Positions 18,135 through 27,877 of a stretch of DNA of 64,000 nt are shown one piece after another. The DNA comes from Mesobacillus campisalis (GTDB lineage: Bacteria > Bacillota > Bacilli > Bacillales > Cytobacillaceae). The notes under the pieces are model-generated. The model was not told the origin of the DNA and did not search any database. It was given only the letters and a program-made list of their open reading frames with translations. Numbering within the stretch: the first letter of the stretch is position 1; the number at the start of each line of letters is the position of its first letter. The translations under genes were made by a program, and so were the position numbers. Where the stretch lies: NCBI RefSeq assembly GCF_000986785.1, contig NZ_LAYY01000015.1:1-64000 (forward strand), given 5' to 3'.

Positions 18135-19013
18135 TTATGAAGCTCCTTCCTTCAAGGATTTCTCCACAAGGGACAGAAAATGCTTTCCTGGAGCCGAAAT
18201 AAAATGCTGCTCCAGCCATATGACGCCTAAAGAGGAAGTCATGCTGGCGTCCGGAATTTGGCTGACGTGCAGCCCGAGCTGCGAATGCAGTTCCAATACG
18301 GATTGCGGGACGATGGTGGCCCCGATTCCTGCCGAGACCATATCCATCAGTACTTTCATGTCGGAGCATTCGCCGATGACCGACGGCTGGTATCCCTGCT
18401 TTGAAAAAGCATCGACAATGATATTGTAGCTCCCGAGGCCCTCTGTACTTGGAAGGATCAAGGGAACTGAGCTCATTTCCTCCATGGTCATCCCACCGGC
18501 CGCTGTCTTGCTGACAAAGACAAATCGCTCATTGAACAGGTTTTGGTAGACCAGGCCCTGATGCTCAAGGGGAAGGCGGACAAAGGCCAGCTCGATTTCC
18601 CTGTTTTTCACCAGCTCGGACAGGTGGACGGAATCGTTCTGGACAATTTTGATCATGACTTGCGGATACTGGGTGTTAAAAGCCTTAATCCATTCCGAGA
18701 AACCGGGCACGGACAAGGTATTGACGCCTATTGAAAGCTTACCCCTTCTCCCTTCCGCTGTTTCTGTTACTTCATTCTTTACTTCTTCAAGTGAGTTGAC
18801 GAGATGGAGGGCATGTTTGTAAAGCACATTTCCCTTGTCCGTCAAACTCAGGGACTTACCATGCCTTTCGACAAGCTTGACACCGAGTTCCTCCTCCAGC
18901 TGTTTCAACTGCATGCTGAGGGGCGGCTGTGACATATGCAGCCTGCTGGCGGCAGCGGTGATATTTTTTTCTTCGGCAATCGCAATAAAATAGCGCAGCT
19001 GTTTGAAATCCAT
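18135..19013 (-). CDS. LysR-family transcriptional regulator
   Basis: The 292-aa protein starts at the ATG at 19013 with GGAAGG upstream. The N-terminal winged helix-turn-helix is clear (MDFKQLRYFIAIAEEKNITA, then SQPPLSMQLKQLEEELG). The rest is a periplasmic-binding-like effector domain. The gene is divergent from the NCS2 permease, and the 128-bp gap holds a dyad that could be its binding site, so it probably controls that gene. The effector may be a purine or related molecule. Confidence 0.88.
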   Translation of the reverse strand: MDFKQLRYFIAIAEEKNITAAASRLHMSQPPLSMQLKQLEEELGVKLVERHGKSLSLTDKGNVLYKHALHLVNSLEEVKNEVTETAEGRRGKLSIGVNTLSVPGFSEWIKAFNTQYPQVMIKIVQNDSVHLSELVKNREIELAFVRLPLEHQGLVYQNLFNERFVFVSKTAAGGMTMEEMSSVPLILPSTEGLGSYNIIVDAFSKQGYQPSVIGECSDMKVLMDMVSAGIGATIVPQSVLELHSQLGLHVSQIPDASMTSSLGVIWLEQHFISAPGKHFLSLVEKSLKEGAS

Positions 19014-19068
19014 TCCGCATTCCTTCCTATATAAAAAAAGTATGATTTTCATATAAATTATATATTTT

Positions 19069-19093
19069 TCGTATAACGCTGTCTATGATACGA
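19069..19093. promoter_or_regulatory. candidate LysR operator between lysR and permease
   Basis: TCGTAT and ATACGA form an inverted repeat separated by 13 nt in the divergent intergenic region, near an AT-rich stretch. It is the best dyad in the gap and a plausible LysR-type site. Confidence 0.45.
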
Positions 19094-19141
19094 TAATTTC
19101 ATTCGTTTTCATATGGATATCTATTTTGGAAGGTGATTTTT

Positions 19142-20428
19142 TTGGAAAACTTTTTTAAATTAAAGCAATACAACACCACCTTGGGCAAGGAAGTTTCTGC
19201 CGGTCTTATCAGCTATATAACTGTGGTGTATATCATTATCGTTAATGCGACCATCCTCGCGGCAGCAGGCATCCCGATGGAAGCAGGCATTATCGCGACC
19301 ATCCTGACCAGCTTTTTCGGCTGCCTGATTATGGGTCTCTGGGCCAACACGCCTATCCTGCTTATTCCTGGCATGGGCTTGAACGCCATGTTTACGTATA
19401 CGATTGTCCAGTCTGGCGGATTCACATGGCAGGAAGCACTTGCAATGGTGTTCGCGGCCGGAATGATTTTTATCATCATTGCATTTACCCCATTGGCCAA
19501 GACGATCACAGCTTCGATTCCGGACTCGCTAAAAGAAGCCATCACGGTCGGAATTGGCATCCTGCTGATTTTAATCGGTTTCGACAACAGCGGCATCATT
19601 ACAAGCTCGGAGCATACACTGCTCGAAATCGGCGACCTGAGCAGTCCTGCTGCCTTGATTACCTTTGCGGGGCTAGTGATTACGCTGATTCTATTTCTTA
19701 AAAACGTTCCCGGAAACCTGCTCTTGAGCATTCTCATTACCTCGGTACTGGCGATTGTGTTCGGCGGAACTGGCACCCAGGGACTCGTTATGGAAGCACC
19801 AGCCTTCAAAGAATATTTTTCCGTGTTCGGGCAGCTTTCCTGGGCACAGGCGGGTAACTTCATTTTCTGGCTGACCACTCTGTCGCTGGCCATGGTGCTT
19901 GTGTTTGAAAACATCGGCCTTATTCATGGCCACAGCAGGCAGATCCAGCGGCCGGAAAGCGCGCCGAAATCCTTGCAGGCTACAGCGGTTTCCGTTCTGT
20001 CTTCCGGAGTATTCGGAACAAGTCCGACTGTCGCTTCGGTTGAAAGTGCTGCAGGGATTACAGCGGGAGGACGAACAGGTCTTACAAGCATCGTGACTGG
20101 CCTCCTCTTTCTAGGCTCGCTTGTGCTGATTCCATTTATCAAAATGGTCCCGGCAAGTGCCGTCTCTCCTGTTTTGATTTTGATTGGTGTGCTGATGCTG
20201 CAAAATATCGTGAATATTCCGCTTCATGATTTGTCCGAAAGCTTCCCGGCGCTCCTGATCATTGTCTTGATTCCGCTGACCTACAGCATTGCTGATGGGA
20301 TGGCGATTGGCTTCATCCTCTATCCGCTGCTCAAGATGCTAATGGGCAAGGGACGGGAAATCCACCCGGCTCTATATGCGATCGCAATTCTGTTCATCAG
20401 CAACTTTGTACTTCAATATGCATTATAA
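19142..20428 (+). CDS. NCS2-family purine permease
   Basis: The 428-aa protein has a TTG start at 19142 with GGAAGGTG six bases upstream. It is strongly hydrophobic, with 12-14 predicted spans. The motif IPGMGLNAMFTYTIVQ near residue 76 and a late VESAAGITAGGRTGL are those of the AzgA/PbuG/PbuO branch of NCS2, which takes up adenine, guanine or hypoxanthine with protons. The exact substrate is open. No purine riboswitch precedes it, so control is probably by the divergent LysR protein. Confidence 0.88.
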   Translation: MENFFKLKQYNTTLGKEVSAGLISYITVVYIIIVNATILAAAGIPMEAGIIATILTSFFGCLIMGLWANTPILLIPGMGLNAMFTYTIVQSGGFTWQEALAMVFAAGMIFIIIAFTPLAKTITASIPDSLKEAITVGIGILLILIGFDNSGIITSSEHTLLEIGDLSSPAALITFAGLVITLILFLKNVPGNLLLSILITSVLAIVFGGTGTQGLVMEAPAFKEYFSVFGQLSWAQAGNFIFWLTTLSLAMVLVFENIGLIHGHSRQIQRPESAPKSLQATAVSVLSSGVFGTSPTVASVESAAGITAGGRTGLTSIVTGLLFLGSLVLIPFIKMVPASAVSPVLILIGVLMLQNIVNIPLHDLSESFPALLIIVLIPLTYSIADGMAIGFILYPLLKMLMGKGREIHPALYAIAILFISNFVLQYAL

Positions 20429-20431
20429 TGC

Positions 20432-20470
20432 AACAAAGCCCCGGCATTTGTGCCCGGGGCTTTGTTTTTT
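20432..20470. terminator. terminator between permease and unknown gene
   Basis: An 11-bp stem CAAAGCCCCGG/CCGGGGCTTTG with a 9-nt loop and six T follows the permease; it can also serve the opposing strand. Confidence 0.9.
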
Positions 20471-20485
20471 ATTTATTGAACTGGT

Positions 20486-21049
20486 TCATTCGGCTTTTTC
20501 AATCACAAGGCACTGGGCGAAGGAACTGACCCCTGGCCTTGAACCTGCAAACTTGTCAAACAAATCAAATTGGGCAGACTGCGCCTGACTGACGGTCGAC
20601 ATTCCCCTCATCATAAGTGTCCTCGACAGCTCCTCCATCGGGCTCAGCTTGAAACTCAGGTCATTGGCATAATAGAGACTCTCCCCTGCCTTCGGAAAGT
20701 AAGAGGTTATGTTCTCGTTTGAAATCAGGTGATATTGAATCTCCCCGGTCGCGGACATTCCGCCAATGACGGCCTCCATTTCTGCTTCCTGGCCGGACTC
20801 CTGCCACTTTTGCTGGATGCTTAAGGCGATGTCCTTCAAGTCGGCCCCATCACTGGACATTTGCGCAGCAATCTTCCATCCCAGTTCGCCGAATTCCGCC
20901 GGCCCTTCAAAAATATAGAAGGATTGGTCGGGAGTGATCTCGCGAAAATAGCTGCCTTCCTGTACCTCATTGTCTTCCATGCCAACTTGATAAGCGTCCA
21001 TGACAATTGAAATGAAGTCTTCCCTGGCGACAATCGAGAATAGATACAT
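20486..21049 (-). CDS. hypothetical protein, about 187 aa
   Basis: The start at 21049 is fixed by AGGAGGG upstream; earlier in-frame codons lack a ribosome binding site. The sequence begins MYLFSIVAREDFISIVMDAY and is acidic, with no membrane segment and few cysteines. It contains GMSATGEIQYHLISNENI. I do not recognise the family and give no function. It lies between the permease and aconitase genes, on the same strand as citB and downstream of it, after the citB terminator. Confidence 0.75.
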   Translation of the reverse strand: MYLFSIVAREDFISIVMDAYQVGMEDNEVQEGSYFREITPDQSFYIFEGPAEFGELGWKIAAQMSSDGADLKDIALSIQQKWQESGQEAEMEAVIGGMSATGEIQYHLISNENITSYFPKAGESLYYANDLSFKLSPMEELSRTLMMRGMSTVSQAQSAQFDLFDKFAGSRPGVSSFAQCLVIEKAE

Positions 21050-21161
21050 GGCTCCCCCTCCTAAAAAATATCCCTGCTTTAACCTTACACTTTTTGGGAG
21101 CGTTTTCAATATATTTCATGTTAAAAAATGTGTTAATTTTATGACTATTTCCAAACAGAGC

Positions 21162-21192
21162 CAAAAACCCCTATGCCTAAACATAGGGGTTA
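21162..21192 (-). terminator. terminator of citB
   Basis: AACCCCTATG and CATAGGGGTT pair across a 6-nt loop and are followed by T on the minus strand. Confidence 0.8.
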
Positions 21193-21201
21193 AATGGATG
21201 A

Positions 21202-23922
21202 TTATGCTTTCAGCTTGTCGCGCAGAACCATTTGCAGGATGCCGCCGTGACGGTAGTAGTCGATTTCCACTTCGGAGTCGAAACGGACAACCACTTCGAA
21301 AGTCGTCACATTGCCATCTTCGTCAGTCGCAGTCACCTTTACAAGGTCCCGCGGACGGACATTTTCGTCAACCTGTACGGAGAAGGTTTCCTTACCGGAC
21401 AATCCAAGGCTTTCAGCGCTGTCGCCAGCCTGGAACTGAAGCGGAAGTACGCCCATCAGCACAAGGTTTGAACGGTGGATACGCTCAAAGCTTTCGGCAA
21501 GTACTGTCTTGATCCCAAGAAGGTTGGTTCCTTTTGCTGCCCAGTCACGGGAAGAACCCATGCCGTAGTCTTTGCCGGCAAGAACCATCAGGCCAGTGCC
21601 ATCTTCCTTATACTGCATGCATGCATCATAGATGGAAGTGACTTCGCCAGTTGGCCAGTAAGTCGTAAAGCCGCCTTCTGTTCCAGGAGCGATCTGGTTC
21701 TTGATGCGGATGTTCGCGAACGTACCGCGCATCATGACTTCATGGTTGCCTCGGCGGGAACCGTAGGAGTTGAAGTCGCGTGGCTCAACGCCTTTCGAAC
21801 GCAGGTATTTTCCGGCAGGCGTATCCTTGCCGATCGCACCAGCAGGAGAAATATGGTCCGTTGTAACAGAGTCGCCGAACTTGCCGACAACACGGAGGCC
21901 AGCCAATGGCTCAACTGTGCCTGGTTCAGGGCTTAACCCTTCAAAGAATGGCGGGTTCGCAATGTAAGTCGAATCTTCATCAAATGTATAAAGAGGCTCA
22001 TTGCTGGTTTGGATTTCGTTCCAGCGCTCGTTATCGCTGAAGACATGCTCGTATTCGCTGCGGAACAGCTCAGGTGTTACCACCTTGTGTACAACATCGT
22101 TTACTTCTGCAGTAGATGGCCAGATATCCTTGAAGAATACGTCATTGCCATCCTTGTCTTTTCCGATAGGGTCGTTTTGCAGGTCGATATCAACTGTTCC
22201 AGCAAGCGCGTAAGCAACAACCAGCGGCGGAGATGCCAGGTAGTTCGCTTTTACAAGCGGATGGATACGTCCTTCAAAGTTACGGTTACCGGAAAGAACA
22301 GATGTTACAAGGAGATCAGCTTCAGCAACGGATTTTTCAATCTCTGGGCGAAGCGGACCGGAGTTCCCAATACATGTTGTACAGCCGTAGCCTACAAGGT
22401 TGAAGCCAAGAGACTCCATGTATGGCAGCAAGCCTGAATCACGAAGGTAGCCTGTAACAACCTTGGATCCTGGTGCCAAAGAAGTTTTCACAAACTTTGG
22501 AACTTCCATGCCAAGTTCAACCGCTTTTTTCGCCACCAAACCGGCACCGACAAGAACGTACGGGTTGGAAGTGTTCGTACAGCTTGTGATTGCAGCGATC
22601 GCAATGGAGCCAGTCTTCATGACAGTCTGGTCGCCATTTGCAAACTCAACAACTGCTTCTTTTTCGATTTCTTTTTTATCAAGACCGAAGCCCTGGTTTC
22701 CGGCAGGTGCTGTCAGCGCATCATTGAAGCTCTTCTTCATTTCGGAAAGAGGAATCAAATCCTGCGGACGCTTAGGGCCGGAAAGGTTGGCTTCAATTGT
22801 GGAAAGGTCGATTTCAACCACATTTGTATAAACTGGCTCAAGGCTTGGATCGAAGAACAATCCATTTTCCTTGCAGTATGCTTCTACCAGCTGAATCTGC
22901 TCTTCTGTACGTCCAGTCAGGCGCATGTAATCAAGTGCTTCACTGTCAACCGGGAAGAAACCGCAAGTTGCGCCATATTCCGGAGCCATGTTGGCAACAG
23001 TCGCACGGTCTGCAAGCGGAAGTTTGACAACTCCCGGCCCGAAGAACTCGACAAATTTTCCGACAACGCCCTGGCTGCGGAGAACCTGTGTTACTTTCAG
23101 CGCAAGATCTGTGGCAGTGGTGCCGTTTGGCATTTCACCGACAAGCTTCACACCGACAACTTCAGGAACCGGGAAGTACGAAGGCTGGCCAAGCATTCCT
23201 GCCTCTGCCTCGATACCGCCGACACCCCATCCAAGTACACCAATACCGTTGATCATGGTGGTGTGGGAGTCTGTACCTACAAGTGAATCTGGGAAAGCTT
23301 CAAATTCGCCGTCTTCATTCTGTACAGAATGGACAACGCTTGCAAGATATTCAAGGTTTACCTGGTGAACGATCCCTGTTGCCGGCGGAACTGCACGGTA
23401 GTTGTCGAATGCTTTCTGTGCCCAGCTCAGGAACTGGTAACGCTCGGCATTCCGTTCAAATTCAAGGTCCATATTCGCCTGAAGCGCATCAGGAGTACCA
23501 TACTTATCAACCTGTACAGAGTGGTCAATAACAAGGTCAACCGGCTTTTCAGGATTAATTTTATCAGGGTTGCCGCCAAGGTCGGCCATTGCCTTCCTCA
23601 GGGAAGCAAGGTCAACTACTGCCGGAACGCCTGTGAAATCCTGAAGGATAACACGTGAAGGCTTGAACGGCACATCAATTTCCTGTACTTCGCTCGTTCC
23701 CCATTTAGCCAGGTTTTCAACATGCTCTTTCGTGATGACACGGCCGTCATATTGGCGCAGGACGGATTCAAGCAATACCTTAATGGAATAAGGAAGCTTG
23801 GATACATTGCCCAGGCCTGCCTCTTCAAGTGCAGACAGACGGTAGTAATGATAGCGTTTCCCGCTGGATTCAAAAGAGCTGCGGGATTTAAATACATCCA
23901 AGTTCGTCTTTTGTTCAGTCAT
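21202..23922 (-). CDS. citB: aconitate hydratase
   Basis: The 906-aa enzyme converts citrate to isocitrate. It starts at the ATG at 23922 ([20 protein letters not shown]) with AAGGGGG upstream. The [4Fe-4S] cysteines lie in TSCTNTSNP and [13 protein letters not shown], and the C-terminal swivel domain contains the [12 protein letters not shown] active-site loop. In B. subtilis CitB also binds RNA and acts as an iron-responsive regulator. Two dyads upstream match the CcpC target pattern, which would link expression to citrate and carbon supply. sspO lies upstream in the divergent orientation, as expected from synteny. Confidence 0.98.
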   Translation of the reverse strand: MTEQKTNLDVFKSRSSFESSGKRYHYYRLSALEEAGLGNVSKLPYSIKVLLESVLRQYDGRVITKEHVENLAKWGTSEVQEIDVPFKPSRVILQDFTGVPAVVDLASLRKAMADLGGNPDKINPEKPVDLVIDHSVQVDKYGTPDALQANMDLEFERNAERYQFLSWAQKAFDNYRAVPPATGIVHQVNLEYLASVVHSVQNEDGEFEAFPDSLVGTDSHTTMINGIGVLGWGVGGIEAEAGMLGQPSYFPVPEVVGVKLVGEMPNGTTATDLALKVTQVLRSQGVVGKFVEFFGPGVVKLPLADRATVANMAPEYGATCGFFPVDSEALDYMRLTGRTEEQIQLVEAYCKENGLFFDPSLEPVYTNVVEIDLSTIEANLSGPKRPQDLIPLSEMKKSFNDALTAPAGNQGFGLDKKEIEKEAVVEFANGDQTVMKTGSIAIAAITSCTNTSNPYVLVGAGLVAKKAVELGMEVPKFVKTSLAPGSKVVTGYLRDSGLLPYMESLGFNLVGYGCTTCIGNSGPLRPEIEKSVAEADLLVTSVLSGNRNFEGRIHPLVKANYLASPPLVVAYALAGTVDIDLQNDPIGKDKDGNDVFFKDIWPSTAEVNDVVHKVVTPELFRSEYEHVFSDNERWNEIQTSNEPLYTFDEDSTYIANPPFFEGLSPEPGTVEPLAGLRVVGKFGDSVTTDHISPAGAIGKDTPAGKYLRSKGVEPRDFNSYGSRRGNHEVMMRGTFANIRIKNQIAPGTEGGFTTYWPTGEVTSIYDACMQYKEDGTGLMVLAGKDYGMGSSRDWAAKGTNLLGIKTVLAESFERIHRSNLVLMGVLPLQFQAGDSAESLGLSGKETFSVQVDENVRPRDLVKVTATDEDGNVTTFEVVVRFDSEVEIDYYRHGGILQMVLRDKLKA

Positions 23923-24027
23923 CTTGTTACCCCCTTCAATCGTACCTATCATAAACCAAATAAATGAAATTGTCGAAAAGTTTGAATTCTCATTCGTATG
24001 GTAACTTTTCTCACAATTCTAATCTTA

Positions 24028-24088
24028 ATATAACCTTCTTGATAAGTAAATAACAAGATTGTTATTGTCCTTGATAAGAAAAACTTAT
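24028..24088 (-). promoter_or_regulatory. citB promoter with CcpC-like dyads
   Basis: On the minus strand a TTGTTA -35 box (24051-24056) and TTATAT -10 box (24028-24033) are 17 bp apart. Two dyads lie here: ATAA-N7-TTAT at 24074-24088 and ATAA-N8-TTAT at 24050-24065, the latter overlapping the -35 box. B. subtilis CcpC recognises ATAA-N7-TTAT sites at citB and represses transcription without citrate. The link to CcpC is by similarity. Confidence 0.65.
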
Positions 24089-24255
24089 AGTATTCTAGAT
24101 TAGTACTGTGGAAAGATGAATATGTACGCGTTTTCACTATTTAAAATAACATAAAGTTTTGGCACCCACAAGCGCTGACACTATTCCAAAAAAGTATTGA
24201 ACCACTCTTTAGGGGCAAAATACATGAGATAAACCAGGAAGCGAGGTGAAGGATC

Positions 24256-24405
24256 TTGGGCAAAAGAAAGGCGAATCATGTCATTCCGGGAATGAACGCT
24301 GCCAGCGCTCAGGGAAAAGGAGCAGGCTATAACGAGGAGCTTTCCAACGAACCGCTGACAGAGCTGCAAAGGCAAAACAACAAAAAGAGAAAAAAGAACC
24401 AATAG
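24256..24405 (+). CDS. sspO: small acid-soluble spore protein SspO
   Basis: The 49-aa protein starts with TTG at 24256 and begins [20 protein letters not shown]. It ends in the basic tail [10 protein letters not shown] typical of SspO (CotK), a minor forespore protein. GAGGTGAAGG lies upstream. An upstream TGAACC and AAATACA pair about 16 bp apart may be a sigma-G promoter. It is divergent from citB and downstream runs toward a terminator. Confidence 0.95.
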   Translation: MGKRKANHVIPGMNAASAQGKGAGYNEELSNEPLTELQRQNNKKRKKNQ

Positions 24406-24410
24406 AGATG

Positions 24411-24442
24411 GTAAAAGCGGAAGGGATTCCCTTCCGCTTTCC
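24411..24442. terminator. terminator after sspO
   Basis: A 12-bp stem AAAGCGGAAGGG/CCCTTCCGCTTT with a 3-nt loop lies between the convergent sspO and the next gene. Confidence 0.9.
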
Positions 24443-24444
24443 AT

Positions 24445-24702
24445 TTACTGCAGATTGACTTCTTCAACCATTTTCCGCAAATCCTGCTGGAAGCGCTCAA
24501 GCTGCGAACGCTGTGTTTCAGAAGCGACTTCCAGCGCATTCTCAATCTGCTGGTAGGCTTCATTGACTTCGTTCCTCAAATGCTTAAGCTGGTGTCCGTA
24601 GCTGGCGGTATCATACACAATATCGGTGTACAAATCCTTCACTTCTTCAAACCCTTGCTGTGCAGCCTGGTAAGCCTGCTGCTTATTTTTATGGTAAGGC
24701 AT
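24445..24702 (-). CDS. small coiled-coil hypothetical protein
   Basis: This 85-aa protein starts at the ATG at 24702 with AGGAGG upstream. It is largely helical with many Gln and charged residues (YHKNKQQAYQAAQQGFEEVK) and probably coiled-coil. I do not recognise the family. It lies between sspO and sspP, so a spore role is possible by context only. Confidence 0.72.
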   Translation of the reverse strand: MPYHKNKQQAYQAAQQGFEEVKDLYTDIVYDTASYGHQLKHLRNEVNEAYQQIENALEVASETQRSQLERFQQDLRKMVEEVNLQ

Positions 24703-24855
24703 GGCGATTCCTCCTGAGTATATATATGGATGTTTCATTTCGTTTATTGATTCACTCGAACTGGCGAGTTATCCGTTAAAATGTGCATTGCGCAAGGAAT
24801 TTATTCAGTATAAATTCGCCTTGTCGATTGCAAGCTAAGCCCAGGAGGGATGAAC

Positions 24856-25002
24856 ATGGTAAATAAAAATGATGGCAAAGATATGCGTAAAAATGCTCCA
24901 AAAGGCGACCAGGCGGGACAGCCTGCACCAATGAGCGGATCGAAGAAAGTAAAAAACCGCAACCATACAAGGCAAAACCATGGCGGCGGCCACGATATGT
25001 AG
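24856..25002 (+). CDS. sspP: small acid-soluble spore protein SspP
   Basis: This 48-aa protein begins [20 protein letters not shown] and has the [13 protein letters not shown] tail that marks SspP (CotL). AGGAGG lies upstream of the ATG at 24856. It is made in the forespore. As in B. subtilis it is close to sspO and citB. Confidence 0.95.
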   Translation: MVNKNDGKDMRKNAPKGDQAGQPAPMSGSKKVKNRNHTRQNHGGGHDM

Positions 25003-25019
25003 CTTTTTTAGGAACAGCA

Positions 25020-25050
25020 AAAGGTCCCTGCATGGTAGGCAGGGACCATT
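25020..25050. terminator. terminator between sspP and selA
   Basis: GGTCCCTGC and GCAGGGACC form a 9-bp stem with a 7-nt loop, followed by T-rich sequence on both strands. Confidence 0.85.
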
Positions 25051-25051
25051 A

Positions 25052-26464
25052 TTATTTCGCGAATGAAGTTAATGCCTCGATGATCAGATTTTCTTCTTCT
25101 TCGGTTACACTTCGCAGGTCCAGATGAATTTCTTCCTTTTGGATCCGGACCACGATTGCCGGATCGGCCTCCACCCGCAGCTTGCGTGCAAGCTGGGAGG
25201 CCGTCATTTGCCTATGGGAAAGCACCACAAGCCATGTAGGCAGCTCCACATCCGGCATCGTCCCTCCGCCTACCTGGCTAACGCCTTTCTGTAAGCCGAG
25301 AGAATACTCGTCCGTCTGTTCTTTTAGCCTGGCGATGAACCCTTCAGCTTTTCCTTTGATTTCATCCGCTGTCAGGAGCAGGTCATGGACCGTCGGGATG
25401 TTTTTGATTCCCTTCTCGCCTTTCAAATAGTCAGCCAGTGTTCCTTCCAAGGCGGCAAGCGTCATCTTATCAACTCGAAGCACCCTGGCCAGCTGATGCT
25501 TTTTAAGCTTGTCAATCAGATGCTTTTTGCCGGCGATCATTCCTGCCTGGGGACCGCCCAGAAGCTTGTCTCCGCTAAATGAGACAATATCGGCCCCCAT
25601 TTTAAGGACTTCGCTGACCACAGGCTCATCGCCGATTCCGTGCTGGCGGAAGTCGTAGAGGACCCCGCTTCCAAGATCTTCATAAAAAATGACGTTTTCG
25701 TGCTGTGCGGAAAGCCGGGCCAATTCTTCGGTTTCCACACTCTTGGTGAATCCCATGATTTTAAAATTGCTGGTATGCACTTTTAAAATCATGGCAGTCT
25801 CTTCAGAAAGCGCCCGCTCATAATCTTGAAGATGCGTCTTATTCGTAGTGCCGACTTCCACAAGCCGTGCTCCGCTTTCCTCCATGATCGATGAAATCCT
25901 GAATGAGCCGCCAATTTCCACAAGCTGGCCTCTTGAAACAATGACTTCCCTTTTCTCAGCCAATGCGCGCAAAATCAGGAATACGGCAGCGGCATTATTA
26001 TTGACCACCATCGCCGCTTCTGCGCCGGTGATTTCCTTTAACAGCTCTTCGGCATGTGTGTGCCTTGAGCCTCGTTCGCCTTCCTCAAGCTTGTATTCGA
26101 GATTGGAGTAGTTCTGGGCAGTATCAAGCACATGTCGGGCAGCACGGTCGCTCAGCCGCGCCCTGCCCAGGTTGGTATGCAGGATGGTGCCGGTTGCATT
26201 GATGACCCTTTTTAAAGTATAGTCCTGCTGCTTATTGACGGCCTCGCCAAGCCTGTTAAAAAGCTCATCCAAAAAAGCGCCTTCCCCGGGTTCCGGTCCA
26301 TTCCAGCTTTTATTTATGATGGATAGGCGAATTTCGCCCATTATCTGTTTGAGTATGTCCGTCAAGATGCTCTCATCGGTTCCGGTTTCGGCGGCCATCC
26401 CGTTAAAACGGGCATCCCGCTGAAGCTCATGAACCGGCGGCATCTGTCTTAAAAGATGATTCAC
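25052..26464 (-). CDS. selA: L-seryl-tRNA(Sec) selenium transferase SelA
   Basis: The 470-aa PLP enzyme converts seryl-tRNA(Sec) to selenocysteyl-tRNA(Sec) using selenophosphate. The PLP lysine is in VSFSGDKLLGGPQAG (about 300). Other family blocks include INATGTILHTNLGRARLS and NNNAAAVFLILRALAEKREV. Length fits SelA. It lies in the same region as selD and three Sec-containing frames, so the organism makes selenoproteins. selB is not adjacent, unlike the common selAB order. A terminator shared with sspP ends it. Confidence 0.96.
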   Translation of the reverse strand: MNHLLRQMPPVHELQRDARFNGMAAETGTDESILTDILKQIMGEIRLSIINKSWNGPEPGEGAFLDELFNRLGEAVNKQQDYTLKRVINATGTILHTNLGRARLSDRAARHVLDTAQNYSNLEYKLEEGERGSRHTHAEELLKEITGAEAAMVVNNNAAAVFLILRALAEKREVIVSRGQLVEIGGSFRISSIMEESGARLVEVGTTNKTHLQDYERALSEETAMILKVHTSNFKIMGFTKSVETEELARLSAQHENVIFYEDLGSGVLYDFRQHGIGDEPVVSEVLKMGADIVSFSGDKLLGGPQAGMIAGKKHLIDKLKKHQLARVLRVDKMTLAALEGTLADYLKGEKGIKNIPTVHDLLLTADEIKGKAEGFIARLKEQTDEYSLGLQKGVSQVGGGTMPDVELPTWLVVLSHRQMTASQLARKLRVEADPAIVVRIQKEEIHLDLRSVTEEEENLIIEALTSFAK

Positions 26465-26591
26465 TTCCTATTCCCTCCACTTTTACACATTGCCACTATT
26501 ATATCATTTATTGCCAAAGGGAAGAGGAGACAGTCTTTGACATTATGTGGACAGTTTTTATATGGAGGACTATATGTGCTTCACAACACCA

Positions 26592-26815
26592 TGCGGGCTT
26601 CCTACCCTCTGATGGCCGCCTCGTCATAGCAAAAGCGGGCACCCATACGTCTGATGGACGACCTTAACTCCCTACCCATGAACAAAACGGGCTTCCATAT
26701 ACACAATGGACGACCCGAATCCCCTCTTCATAGTCAAAACGGTCCTCCATACACCTCATGGACGACCTTAACTCCTTCCTCTTGCCAAAAACGGTCCTCC
26801 ATACGAAGCTACCCC
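26592..26815. repeat. 52-bp hairpin array, family B
   Basis: Arms GGTCCTCCA and TGGACGACC around 9-nt loops such as TACACCTCA recur with left arms at about 26637, 26689, 26741 and 26793, each 52 bp apart. A decayed first unit starts near 26595, 42 bp before. The spacer holds CAAAAC before each left arm. It occupies most of the 464-bp gap between selA and the YqhV-like gene. The remaining bases (26816-26928) are pyrimidine-rich with no gene. Confidence 0.82.
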
Positions 26816-26928
26816 AACCATTCCCCCCATTCACCGCTCCGTCTTTTAATCCCTCCTCCCCCTTGTCCTAATTCCCGCCCCGCCTGCATATACTGGTCAG
26901 GAAAAGCTGGTATTTGGGGGGAAAGCCT

Positions 26929-27204
26929 ATGTTTCAACTATTGGAGAAAGCGGTACTTGGCATGGCGGCATTGAGACTTTTATCCGGAAGCATCGAAATT
27001 TTTGCGGCTCTGCTCATGCTCAAGCTGAATGACATAGGAAAAGCTCTTGTGGTAAACAGTTCGCTTGCCCTTGTCGGCCCACTGATCCTGATCCTTACCA
27101 CGACAATCGGCTTGCTGGGACTTGCCGATAAAATTTCGTTCGGCAAGATGTTCTGGGTCCTGCTTGGAGTCGGGTGCATCCTATATGGAGTCAAAAGCAG
27201 CTGA
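26929..27204 (+). CDS. YqhV-family membrane protein
   Basis: This 91-aa protein starts at 26929 with GGGGGGAAAG upstream. Three hydrophobic segments are visible (about residues 8-28, 39-58 and 66-88), with the segment VNSSLALVGPLILILTTTIG typical of the DUF2619/YqhV family. The function is unknown. In B. subtilis yqhV is near the spoIIIA genes; here it stands alone next to the selenium genes. Confidence 0.7.
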   Translation: MFQLLEKAVLGMAALRLLSGSIEIFAALLMLKLNDIGKALVVNSSLALVGPLILILTTTIGLLGLADKISFGKMFWVLLGVGCILYGVKSS

Positions 27205-27284
27205 TTCCCTAAAATGAACTTCCCTTGCATGAAACCGCACACTTCAAGAGAAACTAGCCTTGAGATTACTGCAGGAGGGATAGC

Positions 27285-27785
27285 ATGGGGATTTTAAGCG
27301 GCAATCCGAAAGAAGAGCCTTTGCATGCCGGCGAAGTATACAGCCTTTGGTCGCATCTGCTGGATACCAAAGGGCTGTATGTCACCTTCCAGGTACTGAA
27401 CAGCCATACCGGTGACCATGACTTAAAGGAATTTCTCAAGGATTATTCCGAGAATGTCATCAAGAAGGAAGAGGAGCAGGTGGAAACCATTTTGAAGGAG
27501 AATGGAATCAGGCTCCCGCCTGCTCCGCCTGACCGGCCAATGGTCAATATCGAGGACATCCCGGCAGGCGCGCGATTCAACGACCCGGAGGTGGCCATCC
27601 TGGCCGGAAAGGAACTCATGGCCGGCAAGCAGCTTTGCAGCCATATTTCAAGCATCGCCATCCGCACGGACATTGCCGAAATGTATAATGAATTTTATAC
27701 CGAGAAAGTGGAATATCAGGGGAAACTGCTGAAGATGATCAAGGACAAAGGCTGGCTGGTACCGCCGCCTCTCAATATCAAATAG
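27285..27785 (+). CDS. DUF3231 family protein
   Basis: This 166-aa protein has AGGAGGG upstream of the ATG at 27285. It is helical and matches DUF3231 features: an N-terminal HAGEVYSLWSHLLDTKGLYV and a central PPAPPDRPMVNIEDIP, followed by a second helical half. Such proteins are common in spore-formers and some are spore-associated, but no function is established. It is convergent with the SelW-like gene. Confidence 0.75.
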   Translation: MGILSGNPKEEPLHAGEVYSLWSHLLDTKGLYVTFQVLNSHTGDHDLKEFLKDYSENVIKKEEEQVETILKENGIRLPPAPPDRPMVNIEDIPAGARFNDPEVAILAGKELMAGKQLCSHISSIAIRTDIAEMYNEFYTEKVEYQGKLLKMIKDKGWLVPPPLNIK

Positions 27786-27842
27786 TGCCCGTTTGCCACT
27801 ATGGACCTCCAGTATACGGCCGCCTGAGATGGGACAACCTAC

Positions 27843-27877
27843 ACAAAAAAAGCGTCCGCAATGGACGCCTTTTTTAT
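27843..27877. terminator. terminator between DUF3231 and SelW-like genes
   Basis: GCGTCC and GGACGC pair across a 5-nt loop with A and T runs on both sides. It overlaps the SelW-like stop codon. Confidence 0.85.

Noticed and set aside
26465-26590. Possible Sec tRNA gene between selA and the repeat array
   Set aside because: No sequence with a long variable arm, TTCGA-type T loop and CCA end could be found by eye.
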